Below are positions 7,746 through 16,705 of a DNA stretch of 64,000 bases, piece by piece. Position 1 is the stretch's first letter; each line of letters begins with the position of its first letter. The translations under genes and the position numbers were made by a program. Origin of the DNA: an uncultured Bacteroidia bacterium (GTDB taxonomy: Bacteria > Bacteroidota > Bacteroidia > Bacteroidales > UBA932); NCBI GenBank assembly GCA_902782225.1, contig CACZMF010000014.1, positions 53,535-117,534 on the forward strand. Reading direction: 5' to 3'. Below the pieces are notes generated by a model. That model made no database searches and was not told the DNA's origin. It saw only the letters and a program-made list of their open reading frames with translations.

Positions 7746-10700
7746 ATGAAAAGGATTTTTAGATTTGCAGCTTTGCTGCTCCCAGTCGCACTCCTTGTGG
7801 CATCCTGTGCCAAGGAGTTCGGTTCCGAAGAGGGAGGCCCTCGTCGTACTTATGATTTTGTCGGCTATCTGGACTCCGGCACCAAGACGGATCTGGACGA
7901 CGGCGACCAGACTATCTGGAAAGCCGGCGACCAGGTGTACTTCTACACGCAGGGCGCTGAGCAGGCCCAGACCCGCACCGTTGCAACTGACGGCGCCAGG
8001 GCCGAATTCGGCGCTGTTGAAGCCGAAAGATACGTGAGCGCAGTCTATGGCGCAACGGCCTCTAAATGGGGAACCAACGGTTTCATCCTTTCGCAGGTCG
8101 TGAAGTCCAGCCAGGACGGCACTTTCGGTGATGCCCATGTCTCTGTGGCGCATACCACCGACCTTGAAGGCGGCAGTCTGTTCTTCAGCAACCTGACAAG
8201 TATGCTGAGATTCACCATCCAGCGTACGGACGTAGCGTATGTGCGCGTGGAGAGCCGTTCCAGGGCCCAGCTTTATGGCGACGCCCAGGTTATTTTCGAC
8301 GAAAACAACCAGCCTTCCGCTACCTGGAACAGCACCGGCGGCTCCTCGATCAAGGTGAGCACAAAGAACGGCAATGGCGTATACTACCTCTCCCTTCTTC
8401 CCGGCGAGTATAAAGACGGATTCGAGTTCCGTTGCTACAATGCCAGTGGCAAGAGGGTCGGCGCCGCTATTTCCCGCAAGACTCTTTCCCTGCAGCGCAA
8501 CCGCATCCTCGATCTCGGCGTGCTCGAAAATTACTTCGCTCCGGAGCCGGACGACCTTGGCAATGTCATCGGCACCAACGAGACCGCCAACTGCTATATT
8601 GCTCCCGCCATCAACAAGGAGTATAAGTTTGTCGCTCTCTACAAAGGCAACAGCCGTATCCCTCTTGGTATCGATGATCCCTACAGGGCTGAAGTCCTTT
8701 GGGAGACTTACGGGACGAGCGAGAATCCTGTGGCCGGCACTGTGGTGTCCGACGTCAGCTACAGCGACGGATACGTGTATCTGACCGCTCTCCGCAACGG
8801 AAGTGCCCTTGTCTGCGTGCGTGATGAGGAAGGCAATATACTTTGGAGCTGGCATATATGGGTCTGGGACGGCTACGATATCATGGAGGCCTCCCAACCC
8901 TACTACAACAATGCCGGATCCCTTATGGACCGTAATCTCGGCGCCTCCTCCGCCACCATCGGCGTGGCAGGAGCCCGCGGTTTCATGTACCAGTGGGGCC
9001 GCAAGGATCCCATCCTTGGAGCCACCTCGGCGGCTGTCAGTGCCGAAGATATAAAGGAAAAGCATACCATCATTGCTTCTTCTGACCAGACCGGCACGAT
9101 CCAGTATTCCATCGAGCATCCCATGACCTTCATCTACTATTCCAACCAGACTCCCGGAGACTGGCTGGCAGATGGCAATTCCAATGACAACCTCTGGACT
9201 GAGGATGCAAAATCCATGTATGATCCCTGTCCTCCGGGATGGAGAATACCGGAATCGGATTTCTGGTCCAAGGCACTCAAGGGTGCTGCGGGAAGCCAGT
9301 TGGAATTCACCAAGGCCTTCGACATGAGCAACTACGGCATTGATTTCGCCGGAGCCAACGACGGCCGCAATATGGGTCAGGGACCTTCCATCTGGTATCC
9401 TGCCACCGGCTACCGTGACGGCTCATCCTCCTCTTCCACAATCAATTGGATCCAGTTCTACAACTTCATGTGGACTGCCGGAGCCAGGAGTGGTTATGGT
9501 GTGGATCTCGCTATCCTCGGCCTTGAGAAGGCTGTCAAGTCTTCCACCACATCCAGGAAGGCCAGCGGCTTGAGCGTGCGCTGCAAGCTTGATTACACTC
9601 CTCCCGTGATCGAAGCCACCGGCATTTCCCTTGACAAGCCGTCCATCAGCATGATGCGCTACGAGTCCGCACAGCTTACGGCTACCGTGACTCCTTCCTA
9701 TGCAGCCAGCACCGCAGTGCACTGGGAGACGTCCAACTCCAGTGTTGCTACCGTGACCAGTGATGGTGTTGTGACCGGCGCCGGTGAGGGCTCCTGCGTA
9801 ATCACGGCCTATGCATCCTATGCCAACGGCACCAAAAACCAGAACATCAAGGCTCAGTGTTCCGTGACCGTGAGCAAAGACCAGGACAATCTCCTGGCAC
9901 CTGCAAACTGCTTTATCGTGAACAAGCCCGGCGAGTATCATTTCGATGCACGCATCAAGGGCAACGGCACGACCCAGGAGCTCCAGCCCGTGTTTGCACG
10001 CCTCATCTGGCAGTCTTACGGTAACGCCACCTACCCGACCCTCCCTATCGTTTCGAACATCAGTCTCGATGCCGAATCCGGACAGATCGGTTTCACGGTC
10101 CCCAGCCCTATGCAGAACGGCAACGCCGTGATTGCCGTGCTTGGCGGCACCGGCCAGATTCTTTGGAGCTGGCATATATGGGCCTGCCAGGGATTTGATC
10201 CCGACGGCACGCACCACCACGTGTATAACCACACGGGTGCTGTTGTCATGGACCGCAACCTTGGCGCTACCAGCAATGCAAAGGGTAGCGTGGAGACCAA
10301 TGGCCTCCTGTACCAGTGGGGCCGCAAGGACCCGTTCCTCGGGCCCAGGAGCATTACTGATTCAGAGACACAGAAAGCAGTTTCCGACTCTTCCTGGCCT
10401 GATGCCATAACATCCAACGACAGTGTGGGCACGATAGATTATACCGTCAAGAATCCTATGACCTTCATTTCCGGCGCTTCTCCGTACTATGACTGGATGT
10501 ATGTCCGTACGGACAACCTCTGGGGCGACGGAGGAAATAAGACCATCTATGATCCCTGCCCTGCAGGCTGGAGGGTCCCGTCCGGCGGAACAGCAGGTAT
10601 GTGGGCCAAGTCCTGGTTCGGCGACAATGTGCCCACGAATCTGGGTGTCACAGCCACCTGGGACACCATCAACCGTGGCTTCGAGCTGACCGGCACAAGC

Positions 10701-10946
10701 ACTACCGGCTTCTCCTCCAGCACGATCTGGTTCCCGTTTGCAGCCTACCTCACCCGAACTGGCGGCAAGCTTGGCGGCCAGGGACAGTATTCCCGCCTCT
10801 GGACTTCGACTCCGACGACCAACAGCAACAACACTTCCTCACAGGCATTCTGGCTCAACTACGGCCCCAATGCGACCGGAGAGCTGGTGATCTCGTCCTC
10901 CTGGCAGCGCTCCTTCGCTGCGTCGATCCGCTGCGTCAAGGAATAG
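7746..10946 (+). CDS. FISUMP-type surface lipoprotein with duplicated unit and Big_2 domain
   Basis: The signal peptide and lipobox LVASC (Cys about 21) mark a lipoprotein. Residues 30-260 resemble a fimbrillin-like domain (LDSGTKTDL, IWKAGDQVYFY). Two FISUMP (Fibrobacter succinogenes major paralogous) units follow: one near 290-615 with MDRNLGA at about 394 and YQWGRKDP, and a second near 715-1066 with the same motifs at about 835. Each is introduced by a matching segment ending in LWSWHIW. A bacterial Ig-like (Big_2) domain sits between them at about 625-710 (GISLDKPSISM...SSVATVTSDGVVTG). The ATG at 7746 is the last of closely spaced ATGs and gives the canonical signal peptide. Probably a cell-surface protein; ligand unknown. 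Confidence 0.88.
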   Translation: MKRIFRFAALLLPVALLVASCAKEFGSEEGGPRRTYDFVGYLDSGTKTDLDDGDQTIWKAGDQVYFYTQGAEQAQTRTVATDGARAEFGAVEAERYVSAVYGATASKWGTNGFILSQVVKSSQDGTFGDAHVSVAHTTDLEGGSLFFSNLTSMLRFTIQRTDVAYVRVESRSRAQLYGDAQVIFDENNQPSATWNSTGGSSIKVSTKNGNGVYYLSLLPGEYKDGFEFRCYNASGKRVGAAISRKTLSLQRNRILDLGVLENYFAPEPDDLGNVIGTNETANCYIAPAINKEYKFVALYKGNSRIPLGIDDPYRAEVLWETYGTSENPVAGTVVSDVSYSDGYVYLTALRNGSALVCVRDEEGNILWSWHIWVWDGYDIMEASQPYYNNAGSLMDRNLGASSATIGVAGARGFMYQWGRKDPILGATSAAVSAEDIKEKHTIIASSDQTGTIQYSIEHPMTFIYYSNQTPGDWLADGNSNDNLWTEDAKSMYDPCPPGWRIPESDFWSKALKGAAGSQLEFTKAFDMSNYGIDFAGANDGRNMGQGPSIWYPATGYRDGSSSSSTINWIQFYNFMWTAGARSGYGVDLAILGLEKAVKSSTTSRKASGLSVRCKLDYTPPVIEATGISLDKPSISMMRYESAQLTATVTPSYAASTAVHWETSNSSVATVTSDGVVTGAGEGSCVITAYASYANGTKNQNIKAQCSVTVSKDQDNLLAPANCFIVNKPGEYHFDARIKGNGTTQELQPVFARLIWQSYGNATYPTLPIVSNISLDAESGQIGFTVPSPMQNGNAVIAVLGGTGQILWSWHIWACQGFDPDGTHHHVYNHTGAVVMDRNLGATSNAKGSVETNGLLYQWGRKDPFLGPRSITDSETQKAVSDSSWPDAITSNDSVGTIDYTVKNPMTFISGASPYYDWMYVRTDNLWGDGGNKTIYDPCPAGWRVPSGGTAGMWAKSWFGDNVPTNLGVTATWDTINRGFELTGTSTTGFSSSTIWFPFAAYLTRTGGKLGGQGQYSRLWTSTPTTNSNNTSSQAFWLNYGPNATGELVISSSWQRSFAASIRCVKE

Positions 10947-10964
10947 TGCGGCAAATATATGATG

Positions 10965-10998
10965 AAGCCGGGTGCAATTGCATCCGGCTTTTTTTTGT
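10965..10998 (+). terminator. Rho-independent terminator
   Basis: The stem AGCCGGGTGC pairs with GCATCCGGCT (one G-U pair) and is followed by eight T residues. It ends the FISUMP transcript. Confidence 0.85.
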
Positions 10999-11025
10999 TT
11001 TTTTGCTGAAATTTGCGTAATATTG
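10995..11025 (+). promoter_or_regulatory. Probable promoter for the OmpA-family gene
   Basis: A TTG (10995-10997) lies 20 bp before TAATATTG (11018-11025), one mismatch from TAnnTTTG. It overlaps the T run of the upstream terminator, a compact arrangement. Confidence 0.5.
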
Positions 11026-11068
11026 CACACTGTAATCATAGTAGCTAAAAATTTATCATTTTATAAGT

Positions 11069-12433
11069 ATGAAAAAATTATTTTTGGTTCTTACTTCCGT
11101 GCTCGTCCTTGCTACGAGTGCGTTTGCTCAGGATGTGTTCTATCCGGGCTTCCAGTTAGGTATAAAGGGCGGTGCATCCCACACTGTCGGTGAGACCAAC
11201 GACTTCTTCAAGCTCGTCTCTCCCGCAGCTGCCCTCGACCTTGGCTATCAGATCAGCCCTGTGTTCGGCATCCGCGCCGACATCTCCGGCTGGCAGGGCA
11301 AGGGCTGGTATGCCACCCTCAATGACGGCTACAAGTTCAACTTCGCCCAGGTCGCTCTCGATGCTACCTTCGACATCTGCAACATGTTCGGCTACAAGAG
11401 CCGCCTCCTCAACCCCTACGGCTTCATCGGCGTGGGTGCTGTCGGCTACTTCAACAACGGTGCAGACCAGGCCAAGCTCCCGACCCCCAACCACTACTGG
11501 AACGGCTTCAAGTTCAACACCGTGGCCCACGCTGGTGCCGGTGTCGACATCCGTCTTTCCGACCTTATCGCAATCGAGATCGAATATGTGGCCAACGCCC
11601 ACAGCGACAAGTTCAACTCCAAGGACAATGTCGGTCCCAAGATCGACTGCGACTGGCAGCACTCCGTGCTCGCAGGTCTGAAGTTCGACTTCGGCCAGGC
11701 CGCCGGCAAGAAGAAGGTCGCTGAGGCCGCTGCCGCCGCCGCTGCCGCCGCTGCCGCACAGGCCGCCGCTGCACAGGCTCGCGCAGACAAGGAACTCGCC
11801 GACGCTATCGCCGCCGCCAAGGAAGCTATCGAAAGGGCCCAGAAGGCTCTTGCCGAGAATGACTTCCTCCCTGAGGATGTCGCTGCCATCAACGACGCCA
11901 TCAACGCTCTGAAGAAGGCTATCGACGCCAAGGACATCGACGCCATCAAGGCCGGCACCAAGGCTCTCAACGATGCCGTGGATGCTGCCAGGACCAACAA
12001 GAAGGCTGCTGACGAGGCTGCCGCAAAGGCCGCTGCCGAGAAGGAAGCTGCTGAGAAGGCTGCATACGAGGCTGCAAAGGCCCAGGCCCTCCAGGATGCA
12101 ATCGAGGCTGCAAAGAAGTCCAACAACGTTGTCTACTACGTGATCGGCAAGTACGATATCCGCAATCAGGAGCGCTACAAGATCAACAACCTGATCAAGA
12201 AGCTCAAGAAAGATCCTGATGCCAAGGCTATCCTCTGTGGTTTCGCAGACCGTGAGACCGGTACCACCGATGGCAACTGGGTGCTTTCCGAGAATCGTTC
12301 CCACATCGTGGCCGAGGCTCTGACCGCTGCCGGAATCGATCCTTCACGTATCACTTGCTACTGGTACGGCGACACCGAGCGCATCTCCAAGGTTCCCGAG
12401 AAGAACCGCGCCACCGTGCTTCTTTGCAAGTAA
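11069..12433 (+). CDS. OmpA-family outer membrane protein with Ala-rich linker
   Basis: The signal peptide ends at SAFAQ (about residue 21). Residues 25-215 form an outer-membrane beta-barrel domain (GFQLGIKGGAS at the start, aromatic/Gly-rich strands). A very alanine-rich, charged helical stretch at about 220-350 probably spans the periplasm as a coiled coil. The C-terminal domain (350-454; GFADRETGTTDGNWVLSENRSHIVAEAL) resembles the OmpA peptidoglycan-binding fold, though the usual NxxLSxxRA signature is diverged to NWVLSENRSHIV. The likely role is tethering the outer membrane to peptidoglycan. It is monocistronic, with its own promoter and terminator. Confidence 0.88.
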   Translation: MKKLFLVLTSVLVLATSAFAQDVFYPGFQLGIKGGASHTVGETNDFFKLVSPAAALDLGYQISPVFGIRADISGWQGKGWYATLNDGYKFNFAQVALDATFDICNMFGYKSRLLNPYGFIGVGAVGYFNNGADQAKLPTPNHYWNGFKFNTVAHAGAGVDIRLSDLIAIEIEYVANAHSDKFNSKDNVGPKIDCDWQHSVLAGLKFDFGQAAGKKKVAEAAAAAAAAAAAQAAAAQARADKELADAIAAAKEAIERAQKALAENDFLPEDVAAINDAINALKKAIDAKDIDAIKAGTKALNDAVDAARTNKKAADEAAAKAAAEKEAAEKAAYEAAKAQALQDAIEAAKKSNNVVYYVIGKYDIRNQERYKINNLIKKLKKDPDAKAILCGFADRETGTTDGNWVLSENRSHIVAEALTAAGIDPSRITCYWYGDTERISKVPEKNRATVLLCK

Positions 12434-12453
12434 TTCATAGAAGTCAAGTCTAT

Positions 12454-12486
12454 AAAAAAGGTTGGCCTGTATGACCAACCTTTTTT
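12454..12486 (+). terminator. Rho-independent terminator
   Basis: AAAAAAGGTTGG pairs with CCAACCTTTTTT around a 9-base loop. The symmetric A/T flanks mean it could stop transcription from either side. It ends 12 bases before the typA start codon. Confidence 0.85.
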
Positions 12487-12497
12487 CTTCCGAAAAG

Positions 12498-14306
12498 ATG
12501 CAGGAAATTAGAAATATCGCCATCATTGCGCACGTAGACCACGGCAAGACCACCCTCGTGGACCGAATGATCTACCAGGCCAATCTCGTGCGCCAGCCTG
12601 AGAATCTCGGGCAGCTGATTCTCGACAACAACGATCTCGAGCGCGAAAGGGGTATCACCATCCTTGCCAAGAACGTGTCCGTGATCTATAAGGGCGTCAA
12701 GATCAATATTATAGACACTCCGGGCCATAGCGATTTCGGAGGCGAAGTGGAACGTGTCCTGAATATGGCGGACGGAGTGCTGCTGCTAGTGGATGCATTC
12801 GAGGGCTGTATGCCCCAGACCCGTTTCGTGCTCCAGAAGGCCATCTCCATGGGCAAGAAGCCAATCGTGGTGATCAATAAGGTTGACAAGCCGAATTGCC
12901 GTCCCGATGAGGTGCAGGAAGAGGTTTTCGACCTGATGTTCAACCTCGACGCCAACGAAGACCAGCTGGATTTTACCACCGTGTACGGTTCCGCAAAGCA
13001 GGGCTGGATGTCGCTGGACTGGCGCAAGCCCACCGACAACATCACGCCTCTGCTGGACACCATACTTGAGGTGATTCCCGCCCCTCCGGTAGTGGAGGGC
13101 ACGCCCCAGATGCTCATCTCATCGCTTGAGTATTCTCCCTATGTGGGCCGTATCGCCGTGGGCCGCGTGACCCGTGGCGAACTCCGCACCGGGAGCCAGA
13201 TCAGCCTCTGCAAGCGCTACGACGTGGTGCAAAAGCAGAAGATCAAGCAGCTGATGGTGTTCGAGGGCCTTGGCAAGACCAACGTCGAAAGCGTTGGCTG
13301 CGGCGATATTTGTGCTGTCGTGGGTGTGGACGGGTTCGAAATCGGCGACACCATTGCTGATTACGAGCATCCCGAAGCCCTTCCGCCGATTGCTATCGAC
13401 GAGCCCACCATGAGCATGCTCTTCTCCATCAACAACTCCCCGTTCTTCGGAAAGGACGGCAAATATGTGACTTCGCGCCATATCAAGGAGCGCCTTGAGA
13501 AGGAGCTGGAAAAGAACCTTGCGCTTCGCGTGAAGCCGGGCCTGTCGGCAGATAGTTTTGTGGTCTACGGGCGCGGTGTGCTGCATCTTTCCGTGCTCAT
13601 CGAGACGATGCGCCGCGAAGGTTTCGAACTTCAGGTGGGCCAGCCTAAGGTCCTGGACAAGACCATAGGCGGCCAGCGCTGCGAACCCATCGAGGACCTC
13701 AGCATCGAGGTGCCTGAAGAGTTCGTGGGTGCCGCGATTGAGATTTCCACCCGCCGCAAGGGCGCGCTGGTGCGTATGGAGCCGCGCGGCGACCGCACGC
13801 TCCTCGAATTCGAAATTCCGACCCGTGGCCTTATGGGACTGCGTTCCAATCTTCTGACCGCCACCCAGGGCGAAGCCGTCATCGCGCACCGTTTCAAGGA
13901 ATACCAGCCCTTCAAGGGCGAGATCGAGCGCCGCAACAACGGTTCCCTTGTGTCGCTTGAGACCGGTGAGGCAATTGCCTATTCCATCAACAAGCTCCTC
14001 GACCGCGGCCGCTTCTTCGTGGAGCCGGGAGAGGAGATCTATTGCGGACAGGTGGTAGGGGAGCACACCCGTGAAAGGGACTTGAACATCAACATCTGCA
14101 AGACCAAGAAGCTGACCAACGTCCGTGCCGCCGGTTCGGATGAAAAGATCATACTTCCTCCCGCCATCAAGTTCTCCCTGGAAGAGGCTCTGGAGTACAT
14201 ACAGGATGACGAATTCGTCGAAGTGACGCCTCATTTCATGCGAATTCGCAAGATTCTGCTGGATCCTCTCGCCCGCAAGAGAAATAGTGACAGCGAAGAT
14301 TGTTAA
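12498..14306 (+). CDS. typA: Ribosome-associated GTPase TypA/BipA
   Basis: This is a translational GTPase acting on the ribosome, linked to 50S assembly and stress growth. The sequence starts MQEIRNIAIIAHVDHGKTT with the P-loop at residues 10-18, RERGIT switch I near 47, DTPGH near 73 and NKVD at 127. EF-Tu domain 2, EF-G-like domains and a TypA-specific C-terminus follow. I chose ATG 12498: an upstream in-frame TTG would start inside the terminator hairpin and add a non-conserved extension. The resulting 602 residues match the family. Its 3' end overlaps the DUF177 gene by 20 bases if that gene starts at GTG 14287. Confidence 0.96.
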   Translation: MQEIRNIAIIAHVDHGKTTLVDRMIYQANLVRQPENLGQLILDNNDLERERGITILAKNVSVIYKGVKINIIDTPGHSDFGGEVERVLNMADGVLLLVDAFEGCMPQTRFVLQKAISMGKKPIVVINKVDKPNCRPDEVQEEVFDLMFNLDANEDQLDFTTVYGSAKQGWMSLDWRKPTDNITPLLDTILEVIPAPPVVEGTPQMLISSLEYSPYVGRIAVGRVTRGELRTGSQISLCKRYDVVQKQKIKQLMVFEGLGKTNVESVGCGDICAVVGVDGFEIGDTIADYEHPEALPPIAIDEPTMSMLFSINNSPFFGKDGKYVTSRHIKERLEKELEKNLALRVKPGLSADSFVVYGRGVLHLSVLIETMRREGFELQVGQPKVLDKTIGGQRCEPIEDLSIEVPEEFVGAAIEISTRRKGALVRMEPRGDRTLLEFEIPTRGLMGLRSNLLTATQGEAVIAHRFKEYQPFKGEIERRNNGSLVSLETGEAIAYSINKLLDRGRFFVEPGEEIYCGQVVGEHTRERDLNINICKTKKLTNVRAAGSDEKIILPPAIKFSLEEALEYIQDDEFVEVTPHFMRIRKILLDPLARKRNSDSEDC

Positions 14307-14715
14307 AACTGAAAAAAAATTATTACCTTTGCAACCCTTTATAGTTAAACTGAATGGTCCGGCTTCGGGCAGGACGGCTTTCAACTGGAAAGCGGACAAG
14401 GCGTTCTTTGATCAATTCGGCAATCCCGACATCCTGGATGCGGACGTGGAGGTGCAGGCCCTGGTGGCCGACCACGGTGTGACCGTGGACGTGAAATGCA
14501 CTATCGAAGGCACTGTAGTGGTGCCCTGCGACCGCTGCCTGGACGACCTTGAGATCGAGGTCGCCGCGGATTTCGAAGAGACCTACACCCCTGAGTCCGA
14601 TGAACTCGACCTCAGCCAGGATGTGTACGACTACGTGTGCACGGCGATTCCGCTGCAGCGGGTCCACCCCGACGGGGAATGCAATCCTGAGACTATAAAG
14701 TTTTTGAGCAAATAG
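14287..14715 (+). CDS. DUF177 (YceD-type) protein
   Basis: DUF177 proteins sit upstream of rpmF in many bacteria and are linked to 23S rRNA biogenesis. The signature is visible as VPCDRCLDDLEIEV (about residues 77-90) followed by an acidic stretch. The start is uncertain. GTG 14287 overlaps typA by 20 bases, but a good promoter at 14300-14331 would initiate downstream of it. Homology should begin around IVKLNG (14341 on), where no ATG is in frame. Two transcripts, one from typA read-through and one for rpmF, would reconcile this. Confidence 0.82.
   Translation: MTAKIVKTEKKLLPLQPFIVKLNGPASGRTAFNWKADKAFFDQFGNPDILDADVEVQALVADHGVTVDVKCTIEGTVVVPCDRCLDDLEIEVAADFEETYTPESDELDLSQDVYDYVCTAIPLQRVHPDGECNPETIKFLSK
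14300..14331 (+). promoter_or_regulatory. Promoter inside the DUF177 5' end
   Basis: TTG (14300-14302), 21 bp, then TACCTTTG (14324-14331), a full consensus match. It lies within or just before the DUF177 coding region and can drive DUF177 (from a later start) and rpmF. Confidence 0.65.
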
Positions 14716-14736
14716 TAATATTTAAATTATAGAACA

Positions 14737-14919
14737 ATGGCACATCCGAAACACAAACTCTCCAAGCAGAGAAGAGACAAAAGGCGTACCCACGACTTCG
14801 CTCCGGTACCCACCCTGGCAACCTGCCCCAACTGCGGCGCAACCGTGATGTATCACCGCGTCTGCCCTGAGTGCGGCTACTACAGAGGTCGTCAGATCAT
14901 CGTCAAGAGCGCAGAGTAA
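14737..14919 (+). CDS. rpmF: 50S ribosomal protein L32
   Basis: The 60-residue basic protein starts MAHPKHKLSKQRRDKRR and carries the zinc-ribbon Cys pairs CPNC (30-33) and CPEC (43-46) of L32. It follows the DUF177 gene by 21 bases, the usual order, and is followed 15 bases later by tRNA-Arg. Confidence 0.97.
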   Translation: MAHPKHKLSKQRRDKRRTHDFAPVPTLATCPNCGATVMYHRVCPECGYYRGRQIIVKSAE

Positions 14920-14934
14920 TCCCTGCCTCAACGC

Positions 14935-15006
14935 GGCCTCATAGTTCAACGGATAGAACGGAAGTTTCCTAAACTTTAAATCGAGGTTCGATTCCTCGTG
15001 GGGCTA
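14935..15006 (+). tRNA. tRNA-Arg (anticodon CCU)
   Basis: The 72-nt cloverleaf has acceptor GGCCTCA/TGGGGCT, D stem GTTC/GAAC, anticodon stem GAAGT/ACTTT with loop TTCCTAA (CCT at 14968-14970) and T arm CGAGG-TTCGATT-CCTCG. CCA is not encoded. The 3' end is the insertion site of the adjacent element: the integrase gene on the other strand runs into it and takes its TAG stop from the complement of 14969-14971, inside the anticodon loop. Confidence 0.92.
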
Positions 15007-16551
15007 CCCAAGCGGACTTTCCTGAAAATTCAGGGGAGTCCGTTTCTGTTTGCCCTTGTAACAGGTTGATATTTTCATATATACATCCTAGGATAGAGTT
15101 GACGGAATTGGTTCGATAAAACTTCCCGTCAAATACGATTTCTTGTGAAAAAATCGAACCAAGTAAGCGAACCTTAGTTTCTGTGCTGGCGGTGGAGAAG
15201 AATCGAGGGAGGTTCTCAACTATGTTAATACCATAGTTAAGTTTATCATTAATGTCCAGTTCTTCGCAGGTCCGCAGCACCTTGATTCTCTGAGATAGGT
15301 CTTTCAACGTATCATTGTATCTACAAAGCTGTTCTTCTCGGTCTTCCTTGCTGATTTCACCATCAAAGTAAAGGTCATTGACCTTATCCTTCCGTTCTTG
15401 AATTCTCTCGGCTTCCTTCTGCAATTTGTCGACTTCTTGTCGGTTGTTTTGCTTCACAACGCCACAGGCATCATCGAGTATAGAACGGTATAGCTCAATA
15501 GCAGCGCCACGTGGAATAAGCCCGGATATGAATTCCACAAACATAACATTTGCCTTTTCTGCTCTTATGTTGAGGTGCTTGTGGTCGTGATTACAACAAT
15601 AGTAATTGTACTGACCACCGTTCCCTCTTGAGGTGGCGCCTGTTATCCTGTGTCCACATACCGGGCAAACCAAGTACTTGCGAAGGTAAAGGTTAGGATT
15701 AATGGCTTTGTCTAACTTTACTTTTCTTTTTTTTTACCGCTCATAATACGTTGAACGGCCATGAATGTCTCGTTGTCAATAATAGGCTCGTGTCTGCCTA
15801 TTACTTCACAGGCAGGGTAATCCATAAATGCTGGAACTTGTACGTAACCTAGGTAAAAGCGGTTTTTTAACATTTTGAAAAAACTACTTTTTGATGCTTT
15901 GGGCAATAGTCTCCTTCTAATGGATGCCGGTTCTTCCACTCCTTCCGCTACCTCCCGAAATATCTGCTGTATTATTGGCGCGGTCTTATGGTCTATTGCC
16001 AAATAATGGTCAGTTCCGGTTTTTTCATCAGCCTTAATGTTAATATAGCCACGTGGAGCTTTGCCACACCATTCACCACGCATCAAATGCTCGTGTATTC
16101 CCTCTCTGGTCCTGCGAGCAATTTTAGCATCTTCGGTGTGCGCTACGCCGCAACGTATTGCGAGCCACGTGGACCAGTCAGTGGCTTTGAAGTCTATTGC
16201 CTCCTCAACCGCATTGATTTCAACGCCCATTTCATCATAGAATAAACGTTTATATGTAAAGGCAAATTCTACGTTACGTGAGTACCTGTCCCAGCGTAGG
16301 AAGAGAATAAGGTCAACCTTTCCTCGGTTCTTCTTACAATACTCGTAAATACGTTTGATTTCAGGTCGTCTCATATCGTAGTCTTTGGCTGAATAGTCTT
16401 CCTTATACGGTTGCTCGTCCCCGATTATTTCATAGCCGCGATTCTGGCAGTAGAGGCGGAGGCTTCTTTCCTGCGCCTCAATACTTAGACGTTCTTTTTG
16501 TTCGTCACTGGATACTCTGGTGTAGAGTATCACTCTTTTCTTGTGGTCCAT
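14969..16551 (-). CDS. Large serine recombinase (integrase), split by a -1 frame break
   Basis: The N-terminal frame (16551 to 15718) begins MDHKKRVILYTRVSSDEQ with the catalytic Ser near residue 14, then the resolvase core (DLILFLRWDRYSRN) and a Recombinase domain (GKAPRGY...). It stops shortly after MSGKKKEK. The C-terminal frame continues with a zinc ribbon (CPVCGHR...CC) and a long coiled coil. The frames join exactly if A9 (complement of 15727-15735) is read with a -1 shift, giving about 525 residues, normal for the family. The C-terminus is encoded by the tRNA-Arg antisense strand. Alternatives are programmed frameshifting, a real inactivating indel or a homopolymer sequencing error. 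I chose ATG 16551; upstream in-frame codons lack conservation. Confidence 0.85.
15001..15016. repeat. Candidate attL (GGGCTACCC core plus AAGCGGA)
   Basis: GGGCTACCC covers the last six bases of tRNA-Arg and three beyond it, followed directly by AAGCGGA. The same two blocks recur at 22302-22323 with a 6-bp insertion between them. This fits an attachment-site duplication by the adjacent recombinase. Confidence 0.6.
15012..15047 (+). terminator. Terminator-like hairpin after tRNA-Arg
   Basis: CGGACT plus TCCTGAA pair with TTCAGG plus AGTCCG, followed by TTTCTGTTT. It can end tRNA-Arg transcription and lies within the 3' coding end of the integrase on the other strand. Confidence 0.65.
15727..15735 (-). 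other. A9 slippery run at the integrase frame break
   Basis: On the coding (minus) strand the sequence is GGT, nine A, then GAAAAGTAA. Reading on in frame 0 reaches TAA after three more codons. A -1 slip anywhere in the A run gives an open frame into the zinc ribbon. A AAA AAG-type runs are known sites of -1 ribosomal slippage in mobile elements. Confidence 0.75.
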
Positions 16552-16705
16552 TAAATATAGTATTATTGATTTTATTATTATTGGCTTCTTCGATTTGAAG
16601 ATAGGCCCATTTTTCAAGAAAGGTCTTGAGTTGTTGAAGTTCTTCATCGTCCAAGGTTAAGCCGTGTTTAGTAATGATGGCTCTACATCGTGATAATGAT
16701 ATCAT
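16505..16705 (-). CDS. Small helical protein overlapping the integrase start
   Basis: This 66-residue ORF begins MISLSRCRAIITKHG and continues LTLDDEELQQLKTFLEKWA, a compact helical pattern with an acidic turn. Similar small ORFs occur directly ahead of serine recombinase genes in Bacteroidetes elements, but I can give no function. It overlaps the integrase start by 47 bases. A perfect palindrome TAATGATATCATTA spans its start codon (16694-16707) and could be an operator. Confidence 0.55.
   Translation of the reverse strand: MISLSRCRAIITKHGLTLDDEELQQLKTFLEKWAYLQIEEANNNKINNTIFNGPQEKSDTLHQSIQ

Noticed and set aside
7731-9119. 462-codon frame antisense to the FISUMP gene
   Set aside because: It mirrors codon bias of the sense gene, has no domain, and runs across two sense features.
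13119-14399. 426-codon antisense frame over typA
   Set aside because: TypA is certain by motif; the antisense frame shows no family pattern.
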